The notes beneath the pieces were generated by a model. That model saw only the letters and a program-made list of their open reading frames with translations, did not search any database and was not told the origin of the DNA. Both the position numbers and the translations under genes were made by a program. A stretch of DNA of 64,000 bases, taken from NCBI RefSeq assembly GCF_000236905.1, contig NC_016526.1, positions 1 through 64,000 of the forward strand, written 5' to 3'. Of the stretch, positions 9,721-20,900 are shown one piece after another. Positions within the stretch are counted from its first letter, which is position 1, and every line of letters begins with the position of its first letter. Origin of the DNA: Tetrapisispora phaffii CBS 4417 (taxonomy: Eukaryota > Ascomycota > Saccharomycetes > Saccharomycetales > Saccharomycetaceae).

Positions 9721-10368
9721 TTGGCGTCATATATTGGTTACAAATTTTGGTTCGATATTTTGTATTGTGTAAATTGTCTAGCAAGACACACATTATATCC
9801 GTCTAAACAAGTAATTAGGTTCACTAAGGAATTGTTACAATTTCTTTGGCAAACAAGGTCTAAAAGATTGGTCTGGAATAAGCGAGATAAAACGGATGAT
9901 GATGCAAACTATATCACTGGAATCGTTGACGCATCATTCGCTAAACAAGAAGAATACAACTCCCAATATGGAGCAGTCATACAATTGAACTCAAATATGA
10001 TTGGTGCAGTATCTTGGAAGCTTAAACTAACGTGTGCTTCATCTACTGAAGCTGAATTATATGCTATATCCGAATCAATACCTAGAATTGCTAACCTCTC
10101 TCATCTAATAACTGAAATCTGTGGATATCAACCTACAAGGACAATTTATTCTGACAGTCAGTCTGGAATTGCTTCTATAATATCAAAAGACGCTGGTATT
10201 CTAAAGAACAAATTTTACGGGATAAGATTATTGAAGATTATTGAGGAAACCAAGGATAATGGTATTAATATCGAATATGTTAATACTAAGGAGAATATTG
10301 CAAATATTCTAACTAAACCAGTTGAAACTAAGACTTTCAAGGAACTGACATGTGATTGGATTTCATAA
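9721..10368 (+). pseudogene. Ty1/copia RNase H domain relic
   Basis: A continuous frame of 215 codons, opening without an ATG, encodes SYIGYKFWFDILYCVNCLAR, GIVDASFA, a VSWKLKLTCASSTEAELYAI segment, YSDSQSGIASI, and NIEYVNTKENIANILTKPV before a stop at 10368. These are the landmarks of the RNase H domain at the end of copia Pol (D in VDAS, E in STEAE, D in SDSQS, and the terminal ILTKP). It is the best preserved part of the element and ends 21 bp before the 3' LTR. Confidence 0.85.
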
Positions 10369-10380
10369 GCTATTTCGTTA

Positions 10381-10389
10381 TGGGGGGTA
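10381..10389 (+). other. Polypurine tract of the Ty element
   Basis: TGGGGGGTA lies immediately before the LTR start at 10390. This is the position and type of sequence used to prime plus-strand DNA synthesis in Ty1/copia elements. Confidence 0.7.
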
Positions 10390-10767
10390 TGTTGGATATA
10401 AAAATTAATGAAAATATTTGTATCCTGCCTAGTTTGATTTAGTGTTTGAACAAATGGGATAACACTTTTGTGATGATTTGTTATTCGTATAACTGAAATA
10501 GGCAAACAACGCAATCCAATTGGTAATTAAAATCACTCAATATATTTAACATGTCTTTCGAAGATGGAATGGTGTCGTTATCGTGACAGAAATCATTGGT
10601 ATAAATACTAGGGTTTTCTAACCATGTAAAATAAATCAACTTTTTTAATCAAATTCTATAATTAGTATATGTTATATATTATTTATTTTATATAGATCCC
10701 GACGGAGAATTATAATAAATTACTGACTCTTGACAATGAATAATCAATTAAAATCTCATATTCAACA
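10390..10767 (+). mobile_element. 3' LTR of the plus-strand Ty1/copia relic
   Basis: It starts TGTTGGATATAAA and ends ATTCAACA (378 bp), directly follows the polypurine tract and pol relic, and is alignable along its length with the LTRs at 10933 and 28447 and the reverse complement of 6398-6820. The matching 5' LTR is missing, since no TG..CA LTR lies upstream of gag on the plus strand. Confidence 0.88.
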
Positions 10768-10932
10768 CAAATTGCAATAAAATGATCTAGATGTTATGAG
10801 ATTTATTTATATTTAGGGAAGTTTTTTTAAAATTTGCCAACTAATGAAAAACAAATGGACGTTAAATATTGTTTACTAAATATAAATATTAGAATTTAAA
10901 ACCATGAAAAGATTAGATATTTTGCTAGAAAA

Positions 10933-11373
10933 TGTTGGATATGAAAATTGTTGAAAATATTTATATCTTAACTAACTCGACTTAGTGTTTGACCAAATAG
11001 GATAACACATACTGGAATTAGGAAAGAGTAAATATCACATTTGTAATGATTTGATAATCGTATAACTGAAATAGGCGAACGTCACAATCCAAATTGGAAC
11101 AGAAAATCACTTGATATAATTGACATGTTTTGCGAAGATGAAATGGTTTCATGATCGTGTCAGAAATAATTTGGTATAAATACCACGGTTTTTCCAGCCA
11201 TGTAAAATAAATCAACTTTTTTTAATCAACTTGTGTATTTAGTACATTTTATATATTATTTATTTTATACAGATCCCCACGGAGAATTATAATAAGTTAC
11301 TGACACTTAACAATGAATAATCAAATAAAATCTAAGATAGAACAATAATCAATTAAAATCTAATATTCAACAA
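10933..11373 (+). mobile_element. Solo LTR, Ty1/copia type
   Basis: TGTTGGATATGAAAATTG at the start and AATATTCAACA at the end define 441 bp. It shares the TTAGTGTTTGACCAAATAGG, CATGTAAAATAAATCAACT and ATCCCCACGGAGAATTATAA blocks with the other LTRs. Near its end it has a partial duplication of an ATAATCAATTAAAATCTAA-like segment, which explains its extra length. The flanks GAAAA and ATATT do not form a target-site duplication. Confidence 0.85.
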
Positions 11374-11384
11374 TATTAAATATA

Positions 11385-11530
11385 TCTAGAGATTATTAGT
11401 TTCAACTTGGATTGTGACTTTTGTCTACTTCAGTTATATGAATAAAACAATTCATCACCTATGTGATATTTACTCTTGCTAGTTTAAGTAAGTAATTATA
11501 CAACTTTATAAATATCCAATAAGTTAAGTG
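11385..11530 (-). mobile_element. LTR fragment (minus strand), decayed
   Basis: TTGGATTGTGACTTTTGTCTA, CTTCAGTTATATGA, ATGTGATATTTACTCTTG and a terminal ATATCCAA match the U3 half of the minus-strand LTR at 6398-6820. The remainder of the LTR is absent. Its GTTTAAGTAA segment is shared with the relic at 12960, suggesting a second LTR subfamily. Confidence 0.65.
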
Positions 11531-12050
11531 ATGCAAAATTTTATCGATTTGTAAATCCAGCAAATTTCATAATAACAATTATGTTACAAATTTTGTAATG
11601 AATTTCCTTTCTTAAAAATAAGAACAACCAATTTGACCTAATAATGCAGTCATTGCGAGGAGCTGAAGTGAAGGACGACACCGCGACACAAAAAAAAAAA
11701 AGAAAAAGTTAGAGCAGTTAAAAGAAAAGGTATTGGGATTGCTAATTGTAACGAATTATAGCTATATGCGATATTTTGTTTTAATTTCCGTCAATTGTTT
11801 TATTTCCGTCAATTGTTTTATTTCCGTCAATTTGTTTAATTTCAGGCGCAATGAAATACTTTAAAAATTTGAGACTGCAAAGAAAACTGAAAAAATATAA
11901 ATAAGGCTTTAAAAACAAAGATGTAAAATGGTTAGAAGGTGTTTCTTTACATAGATTCCTAGTTCTTCGAAATATATTACTATGAATCTGAAAATACTTC
12001 GCAACAAAGAAATTATCCTTGATAGTACCAAATAAAGTAATATAATTAGA
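11531..12050. other. Intergenic DNA upstream of MCR1-like gene
   Basis: This holds the promoter of the reductase gene at 12051. Visible items are a 12-A tract near 11691 and three tandem copies of an 18-bp unit (ATTTCCGTCAATTGTTTT, the last slightly altered) at 11784-11838. No recognised transcription-factor site could be assigned. Confidence 0.45.
11784..11838 (+). repeat. Three tandem 18-bp units
   Basis: The unit ATTTCCGTCAATTGTTTT occurs three times head to tail, the third with a small insertion. It lies about 210-270 bp upstream of the MCR1-like ATG, inside its likely promoter. Confidence 0.8.
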
Positions 12051-12953
12051 ATGTTAACAGCCAGTATAAGAAGAACAAGTGCCAAAACTGTTTTGGGAGG
12101 GCTAGCTGCCATAGCTGCCGCAAGTTATTTGACCAAACATTTAAGTACTCTAAGAAATGATTCACCTAAGACTTTTCAAAACTTCAGAGGTCCATTCTTT
12201 GGTTGGATCGATTTACCAATCTCAAAAATTGAAGATCTATCGAGTGATGCAAGACGATTCACGTTTAAATTACCGCTAGAAACTCAAATTAGTGGAGTTG
12301 AACCAATTTCATTTTTGCTAACAAAACCAACTGGCACTTGGGGTCCATGGAACATAAGACCTTACACACCAATAAGCTCTCAACACAAAGAAGGGGAAAT
12401 TGAGTTTGTAGTGAAAAAAATTGATGGAGGTAAAATGAGTTCACATCTGTTTTCTTTAAAAGTTAACGACACTGTCTCTTTTAATGGTCCTATTTCAAGG
12501 AAGGCTTGGAAAGCGAACGAATACGATTCCGTGACCTTACTAGGTGCTGGTTCTGGTATTACACCTCTATATCAACTCATTAATTCAATTCTTCTAAATC
12601 CTGAAGATAAAACAAAAATTACCTTATTGTACGGAAATAAAACTGCGGAAGACATTTTATTACACAGAGAACTTGAGGAACTGAAAAGCAAGCATCCAGA
12701 AAGGCTAGCTATCAAATATTATCTAAGTAATTCATCAAAAAGTACTGAGTTTGCAAAATCAGGTTATATTTCTAAAGATGATCTTAAAGAACAGATCCCT
12801 AGCCCAGACGAAAAAACTTTCGTATTTGTATGTGGTCCTGATGAGTTTGTGAAAGCCTACGCTGGTGCACAAGGTAGATTACTTTCTCAAGGTAAGTTCG
12901 GTGGTATTCTGTCAACTTTAGGATATAATGAACAACAAGTGTTCAAGATTTAA
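12051..12953 (+). CDS. MCR1: NADH-cytochrome b5 reductase, mitochondrial (MCR1-like)
   Basis: The enzyme transfers electrons from NADH through FAD to cytochrome b5-type acceptors, and in S. cerevisiae Mcr1 resides in the mitochondrial outer membrane and intermembrane space. The 300-residue frame starts at ATG 12051, close to the 302 residues of the yeast protein. An N-terminal basic stretch is followed by a hydrophobic anchor (about residues 15-27). RPYTP (103-107) and GGKMSSHL (126-133) form the FAD site, and GAGSGITP (165-172) and CGPDEF (261-266) form the NADH site. WIDLPISKIE near 52 matches Mcr1 closely. All key motifs are intact, so the gene looks functional in spite of its subtelomeric site between retroelement relics and an adhesin. 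A decayed LTR begins 7 bp after its stop codon. It could be the only MCR1 or an extra copy; the window cannot tell. Confidence 0.92.
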   Translation: MLTASIRRTSAKTVLGGLAAIAAASYLTKHLSTLRNDSPKTFQNFRGPFFGWIDLPISKIEDLSSDARRFTFKLPLETQISGVEPISFLLTKPTGTWGPWNIRPYTPISSQHKEGEIEFVVKKIDGGKMSSHLFSLKVNDTVSFNGPISRKAWKANEYDSVTLLGAGSGITPLYQLINSILLNPEDKTKITLLYGNKTAEDILLHRELEELKSKHPERLAIKYYLSNSSKSTEFAKSGYISKDDLKEQIPSPDEKTFVFVCGPDEFVKAYAGAQGRLLSQGKFGGILSTLGYNEQQVFKI

Positions 12954-12959
12954 ACCTAA

Positions 12960-13345
12960 TGTTGAAAATTAAATTTTAATTGAGTATTCATATTCTAGAG
13001 TCAGTGAATATATAATGACGTAGGGAATCTATATGGAATAACGGAAATTTCTTTGTATTTGTACCAATGATTTTTGTCGCAATCAAAAAACAACATTTTC
13101 ATCTTCGAAACAAAAATTAAATATATCAAATGGCTTTATTTTCCATTTTAGATTGTATTATTTACCTATTTTATTTATAAAATTAACACATTAAACATTT
13201 TGTGCCCTCTCTCTTCAGGTTTAAGTAACTAATATACAACCTTAATTTTATATTCCAAGACATAATATGTCTTAATTTATTCTCTAATATAATCAGTCTG
13301 GATTCACATGTCGTTCCACTTGTGTTATCTTATTTAGCATATTAG
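12960..13345 (-). mobile_element. Decayed solo LTR directly after the MCR1-like gene
   Basis: Reading the plus strand from 12960, TGTTGAAAATTAAATTTTAATTG, TTCATATTCTAGAGTCAGTGAA, GGGAATCTATATGG, TTTTTGTCGCAATCAAAA, CATTTTCATCTTCGAAA and TGTGTTATCTTATTTAGCA align in order with the minus-strand LTR at 6398-6820. Several indels and substitutions show it is old. The right end is uncertain. Confidence 0.65.
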
Positions 13346-16003
13346 TATTTTTTTCCAAACTTTGTTAAACTAAACAAAATAAATGTAACCGGTTAATTTC
13401 AATTAAATTCAAAATAACGAGACAGATGTATACACTTATTTTATGTTTGAGGTTCAATCTTCTAAAAAATTGATAAAAATGTCTATGGATAATTAAAATT
13501 ACGTTATAAGAATATTATTGTTAAGGCTTGTTTGACTTTCAATCATCTTAAAAAATAATTGTTTGAATATTTCGTTCATCTGTTGAAATGAAATGTAATT
13601 GCTAATTATGAGAATTGAATGTGAGCTACTTCATGAACATCCTCATGTTGCAACTGATCAAAACGCATAGAAAAATACATTGCCATTAATAGAATTCTCT
13701 CTATTTTGAAAAATTGATAAATTATCTATATTTTCAGGTTAGATGGTGACCATAGTTATGCCGATGACATATATCAATAATGTGGGAAAGAAGTATATAT
13801 ATATATTTCATATAACCCTCGCATTTGGTACTTTCAATTATATTTAACCATTTAAAAAAGCAATATTTATGTATTTTGTCATTCCTATAGTTATATTGGT
13901 GAAATAAGGCCAATTTTAAAACTTTATCTTAGTTTTATACCCACTAATAAATAGCTGAGCAATATAAGAAAATAAAAGCATAGTAGCTAACAAAAGCTTT
14001 GAAGTTGAACATAATTTTGATGTCTATCAAGGATATTAATAAAAAAACATGCTACAGCTACTTCTGTTTCATTCGTGAAGTAATTATTTATTAAATGGAC
14101 AGATAATTATTAATAAGAGATTGAATTTGTAATTTTTTTCCTGCTATTTTCTAACGTATTATTTCTTAAGTAGAAAACTACTTTACGACTAGAATACAAT
14201 ACCTTTCTTCCATAATTATTAAAAACTTAGAGATAGTAGGTTTTTAATATTACATCGAATATTAGTTTTACAGTTTATCATAATCTTCATTGTCAGTAAA
14301 TTTGTGATAGTATCCAATCATCACAAATAAAAAACTCACCGTTTGCTTTGAAGGTAGAAATCTCAATCAATAGTCGAAAACAAAAAAAGAAAGTGTATAA
14401 CTGAAATTTAATCTCCACTATTTAATCAAAAAATATAGATAGTTGGGTCTTATAAGAGTTATTCACGTTAAGAGAAAACTGTTCAACTTAGTCATATTTA
14501 AACAATAAATCAGAACAAATAAAACATTTCAAGTCAACTTTCTTTAAAATATTGTAAGTCACGTGCCGATAAACTATGGGGATTTATAGTGACTTCGATA
14601 AAAGCTTAATTTGCAGAAGTTGCTATGTTGCAAATAGTGTGTATTACTTATAGGTTGGTATTTTCAACATATGGTGCATGACAAATTGTAATGTTCTCAA
14701 AAATGTTGGAAATGTATTGTATGCAATGAATACAGTTGAAAATAGACTCAGTGTTAAAAAAAATTAACATGAAAAATGAGAAGTTAATCTGTTAAATAAA
14801 AAAATACAGCTACGATTTATACATCTGTATTATAAAATCATGAAAATTTAAATAGCAGATCTATTGGTAATCTCCCTGTGAAATATGTAAAATTACTGAG
14901 CAATCCTTCAAGCATTATATTTGACTTAACTCAAATATATACTAAATTGCGGTATTGGAAATTCGTTAAATTTTAACTTTTTTTTTACATATTATGCTTC
15001 TAAAAACACTCATATTTCTTTGATCGAGATTTGGTTTACTTTTACCGTTTTGTTGGTATTTTGAAACATGTTTATAGGTCATTTTTTAATTATGTCGGAA
15101 AATCAAGAATTCCAAATAATAACTAAATATCTTCATTTCTTCAGTAAAAGTGTATATGTATATTCTGGAAAAATCCAACAATATAATACTTTTATAAAAA
15201 TATTTATCTCTATCAAGATATTAATGACTTTATCGGACCAAAGAATTAAGAGGGAACTGTCATCTTTTTTTTATTTGAATAATTTAGTCAAATTATTATG
15301 TGGATTTCTTCTCGTGTTCTAAAAATTATTAATAACAGAAAGCTAGAGAGTCAAAAGCTGACGGTAGAATACAGAAAGTGCAGATTAGTGATGATATTTA
15401 AAAATATTAAGTAATAAAATGAGTAAAAGATTAGTAGTATATACTGTATAGGTAAAATCGTTCATGCATATATTTATTTCTATGGCAGTAATATGACTAG
15501 AGCAAATATGAACTTTCATGTTACGACTTTGGCATACTTATTAATAACGCAGTGCGACTCTAATTAAGTAACGATAGTATAAGTCAAGTAATCCAAACCA
15601 GTAATATCTTATTGGTTCATAAAAAATATGTTCCATTTTGGGTACAGAAGGAAAACCGATCGAGAATATGCACATGCATATGAATATGAACGATAATAAT
15701 AAGTACTAAAGAGGGTTATTTCCTTTCAGTCACACGTGCGATGAAAAAAATCAGCGAAGGAAACACGCACCAGCACAAAACTAAAACTTAAATCAATTTG
15801 TTGAATTTATTATTTTATTTTTACGAAATTGCTTAGCAGCAGAAAAGAACTAATATAGCCGAATTGACCAAAAAGGGACGACCACCAGTTCTCGAACCTC
15901 CAATTAGCAAAACAGAACAATATAGCATAAGCGTTCCATAAAGCAAGAAAAATCTGTAGCAGTTAAGAAATCCCTTGAGATCTTAAATCAGCAAAATGAG
16001 GGG

Positions 16004-16022
16004 TGCAGATGTCTCATCTGCA
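16004..16022. promoter_or_regulatory. Perfect inverted repeat TGCAGATG-TCT-CATCTGCA
   Basis: Two 8-bp arms are separated by TCT, preceded by GAGGGG (an STRE-like AGGGG word). It may be a palindromic protein-binding site or a small hairpin. The function is unknown and the link to the adhesin gene 1.9 kb downstream is only positional. Confidence 0.35.
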
Positions 16023-16610
16023 TCTTTGTCTACGTAATACAATAGTATTAATGTTAAGCCCACCCCCCTCTTTTTTCGGAACTTTGCTGCAGAGATTTCA
16101 CTGATATTTGTTATATTTAATTTTTTCGAGAAATGCGATTTTTTTTCGCGTCGCTGTCTGTGTGTGTGCTTCTATTTATTTTCAGTTTGTAAATAACTGC
16201 AGTCAATAGTCAGCAGAAGAATAAAACGGGCAAAAACGAAACTAAAATGAGACGAGCGTATAATATATAGGCAAGACAGGAGGCGTACGTAAGTAAACCA
16301 GAAAACAAAACAAAAAGGAATAGAAAAGTATACTCCTGTAAATGTTAGGGTAATAAGCAATAATTTTGGAAAATATATTATTTTGTGAAGATTTGATTTT
16401 CGAAAAATAAAATACACAAACTTTTTCACTGCATGTAAGAGGAAAGGGTGAATATTGTGTTACCTTTATTTTAGTTGATGAGATCAGATGGGATACGTGG
16501 TAACTTTGCCTTTTCTAAAAGAAGTGTAATGTTGTTGTAGAAGGTTGAGTTATTGCCAAGGGTTCTCTTGGTGTTGACAGATAAATAAATATGGAGACTT
16601 GGTCGAGAGA

Positions 16611-16674
16611 GAAATCGAAATTGAAATAGAAATCGAAATCGAAATCGAAATAGAAATCGAAATCGAAATAGAAA
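16611..16674 (+). repeat. (GAAATC)n hexanucleotide microsatellite
   Basis: About ten units of GAAATC, GAAATA and GAAATT run head to tail with few changes. No gene overlaps it. Confidence 0.85.
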
Positions 16675-17472
16675 ACAGTTGAGCGGAGAATAGTAACGGA
16701 ACCCTATTCCGAAATTACTTTATGCAATGTAGTCTAAGTAATACTTGTATCAGGAGATTTAAATTAACAAATCTAATTAATAGAAAATAAAATTAAGAAG
16801 ACACTCAAAATATGTATATTTATGTATTAAAATGAATTTTAATATTGATCCAGTACGTGTTTCTAACAATACTTTTATGATTTATGAAAAAGAAACCATA
16901 ATCTATTATTAATAAAAATATTTTAATAAACCTTATGATACGTTGGGTTTTTTTGGGTTCTGTATTTAACATTACCAAGGCCGAAAATAGGTATTAAGGC
17001 ATAATAGCATCATAATTTGTAGCAATTTTAACCATAATAAAAACAAGTACAGAATAGAACATGTGTAATATAATTCTCTTAAATTAAATACGGTTGAAAA
17101 TTGGTGGTGATAAATCTTGTTTACTTTAATACTAAAATTTTGAAGATAATTCGATAATTCTTCAATGATTCTTCAATAATTTATTGACTTTATTAATCTA
17201 ATTATCATCGAACATCTTTATCAAATCACCTCTGAAGGTATAGAACTCCGCTATTTTACAGTGTCACTATCCTTGTTACTTTTGAAGCCTCCACATAAAA
17301 AGTATATGTTTAAAATTATGATTGCGTAATATGATGGTAGAACTAAAGTCTGTGATTCTGTGATAAATATATATTATTTTAGAACGTAAAAACTTTAAAT
17401 AAATATTTGTTCATGTATATATATATATATATACGTAGGGGTTATTGTTTTAACAAAAAAGCAAAGTACTTT

Positions 17473-17492
17473 NNNNNNNNNNNNNNNNNNNN
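17473..17492. other. Assembly gap of 20 N
   Basis: Exactly 20 N separate two near-identical sequences: an AT run, then GGGGTTAT, GTTTT, CAAAAAAGCAAAG and ACTTT occur on both sides (17415-17472 and 17493-17541). This pattern suggests that two contig ends overlap and the gap is not real missing sequence. Confidence 0.95.
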
Positions 17493-17939
17493 TATATATA
17501 TATATATACAGGGGTTATGTTTTTCAAAAAAGCAAAGACTTTGATTATTTTAAAGATAACCAGGAATTTCTTTTGTTATCAAGCTATATTATTACATCAA
17601 TTCAAAAAACAATAAATTCATCTGCTAGAGTTATTCTTATTTGAAATTCTGTATCAAAATATTGATTATTTTCAGAATTATAATAGATAACCCCAATAAT
17701 ATTGGTTTATTAAGAAACAATAACCAACGAGTTCAAATATAGTTTGAATCATTGTATTCTTCTCACTTAAGGAATACACTTCTTCTCAAGAATATCATAC
17801 TTTGAACTGAGCGTTTCGCTCGTCTTTTCTTTAATGTCGCCTCTATAATATATTACCGAAAGTACAATTATAATAAGAAAAACAACAATCCCGCTTGAAA
17901 AATATAAAAAAAAATATAATAGTAAACTATTTTAAAACA

Positions 17940-20900
17940 ATGACTACAACAATGGTTTTTAAACTATTAATTTTATTGTTACTATCCCTAAAACTTATAT
18001 TTGCTCTGGATGGTGGTACAAAAACATCATATTATTGTCAAAGCACTGACTCAACCATAGTTACTTCTACAAGTACGAAAAAGGGAACTACTCTACTTGC
18101 TGTATATACAACAACATACTCTTCCATTTTCTTCCCATATTCCGCTTCCCAATCAACAACAACCTTACAAACTTCTGGTCCTTCTTCAACTGTTACCTCC
18201 ATTACCTACTCTACAATAGATAGTGCAACTTCTTCTATTTGTCAAACTGTGACGGTAACTTTGATATATACACCACTGATCCGCACATCATTCACTACTA
18301 CTACTGCTTCCTCCGTTGATAGTACCATTACATACTCTACTTCAATTTACAAAGATGCTGGCAATCTAACTGAAACTACTGTATATTATGTGGCCACTCC
18401 AATACGTAGGTCTACTGAAACCAAAAGAACCACAAGTGCCTTTAATGGTAGTTCCCAAACGTACAGTATCATTTATGAAACTGTGACTGATGCTTCGGGA
18501 AATGAAACAACACAGACCACATACTATGTTGCTGTTCCAACCAATCTACTGCTTTCTACCACTACTGATGACGGTTGGACGGGTAGTGTTGCGACTACAT
18601 GGTCTACACAATTTGTGACGACCACTGGTGCTGACGGCTTAGCTACTCCAGGTACTGTGTATTGGGTTCACACTTCGAGAGTGGCCGGTATTACAGTCAC
18701 CGGTACATGGTCAGGCACGTTTACGACGTTCTACTCCACCAGTACTTCGTATAGCACTGATAGGAATATTATCGGTGTAGCTACCTCGACATACACTACA
18801 ACATACTACTACATCCATATTCCAGCATTTAATAGGACAACTACTACCACGACTGCTTCTGTAGAATCAGCAACCCGTACATATTCCACGTCGATTTACT
18901 CTGTTACTGATTCTGATGGAAACGTGACGACCAGCACCATCTATTACGTTGCTACCCCTACACGTAAATCTACCGCTACCTCTAGTACTACCAGTAACTA
19001 CAGTGGCAGTACTATGACTTACACAACCGTTATCAACACTTACACTGATGCTAGTGGAAATGCCACTACTCAGACTACATACTATGTTGCTGTTCCTACT
19101 AACTATTTAAAATCTACTACTACCAATGACGGTTGGGCCGGTGATGCTGCGACTACATGGTCTACACAATTTGTGACGACCACTGGTGTCGATGGATCTA
19201 CCACTCCAGGTACTGTGTATTGGGTTCACACTTCACGAGAATCTGGTGTCACAATCACAAGTGCTTGGACTGGTAATTTCACGACTTTCTATACCACTTC
19301 TGTCTCATATTCAACTGGATATTTCCTTGGTGTTGCAACAGGAACAAGAACTACAACGTACTATTTTCTTTATATTCCACACTATGGATCAACTGTGTCC
19401 TCCACTAGTTGGGGAAGTCATTCTGATACAATCACGGCAAGTACTGTACTAACATCCTATACGCTAGATAATGGCGATGTCAGTACCATTACATATTATT
19501 ACATCGAAACACCCGTTCGTCGTAGTACATCTAGCTATACGCTGAAAAGTAGCTTCCGTGGTACTAAATCATCAACTTATTTATCTATTTCTAGAACTAT
19601 TACGGATGAAAATGGTAATGAGACAACTGAAACTACATACTTCATTGCTATTCCTACCGCTCTTTTTAGTACAACGACTACTGCACCATGGTCAGGCTTT
19701 TATACCTATACATACTCTATTGGAACTGATGTTGTTACAGGCGATGATGGATTTACTTCCACAAAAACAGTCTATCATGTCGCTACCCCAACACCCGACG
19801 GTTATTGGGTAACAACTTATTGGACTGGAACCTATACGACTTATTACCAGGATGGTTATACTTATGCTTGGGGTTTCTCTTATTTAATTATTTTTGGTTA
19901 CTGGCGTTATTCATTATTTTACTTAGAAACTCCATTGCGTAGAACAGGTTATACAACAACCACAAACGCCTGGGATTCTACTTTTACCTTAACTGCTAAT
20001 TTAATAACATCGACTACAGGTTATGATGGTTATGAGACTACCGTAACTATTTATACATTGTGGACTCCTGCAAGTACACTAACTAGAACGGAATTCAGAC
20101 AGGGTACATTTTCAGGCACTACAAGTGATACAATTAGTACAACAACTGAGAGAATTGGTGATGATATCAGCTACTACTACCAACTTATCTATTATATCAA
20201 TTTGCCATTAAACATAGGCGAATCAACTACTTACACCAGCTGGGATAGTAGCTTTGGATCTAGTGTTTCGACATATTTGACTACTAGTACGAATATAGAC
20301 GACGTGCTTTACACAGTCACAGTTTATATTGTAGCCACTCCATCAATTCCATATTCTACAAGTTCCACTGGATGGACTGGATCTTATGACAGAATCGCAT
20401 CAACGACATCTTTCACTTCTTTGGGTTATATCGATAACTTTTTAGCCCACTGGACTATCACCGTTATTGTCATAGAAACTGCTTATCGTAAATCAACTTC
20501 AAGAGTTTTAACTTGGGGTTCTGTTAACCAGGATATTACCTATTTGACCTCTATATTTATTACTACTAATGTGTTAGGACAAGAGGTGACTGAAACTGTA
20601 TATTATGTCACAACACCTATTCGTGTGACATCTACTACACGTTATTATCCATTTTCATCAAATACGCATACCACTACTATCTCTATTGGTACTACAACTT
20701 TTGTTGGTACCGATGCATATTCTACTACTGAAACCATTTATTATGTCGCTATTCCTTTAAATTCTCTACGTACTACAGTATTTACGAATTGGACTGGTAG
20801 TTATATTGATTTTTATTCAACTGTCACAGGCAGTTCAAAGACTACTACTTATTATGTCAGAACACCAGGGGACGGTTTAGTCACCACTTTTATTGATTGG

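Larger units (their letters stand above)
13346..17939. other. Long gene-free region upstream of the adhesin gene
   Basis: About 4.6 kb of AT-rich DNA without a credible gene: the only frames found are short (about 85 codons or less) and hydrophobic by composition. Unusually long upstream regions are a known feature of yeast flocculin genes such as FLO11, so part of this may be regulatory (inference). Items seen include CACACGTGCG at 15731-15740, a perfect 8-bp-arm inverted repeat at 16004-16022, a C-rich box CCCACCCCCCTC near 16059, a (GAAATC)n tract at 16611-16674, AT dinucleotide runs at 17418-17434 and 17493-17508, and a 20-N gap. Confidence 0.5.

Noticed and set aside
15068..15322. 84-codon plus-strand frame upstream of the adhesin
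   Set aside because: Its Phe/Ile/Lys/Leu-rich composition follows from the local AT richness. There is no recognisable motif and it is an isolated short frame.
16172..16429. 85-codon minus-strand hydrophobic frame
   Set aside because: Composition is driven by AT-rich DNA, the start context is poor, and it has no family resemblance. It is too weak to list as a gene.
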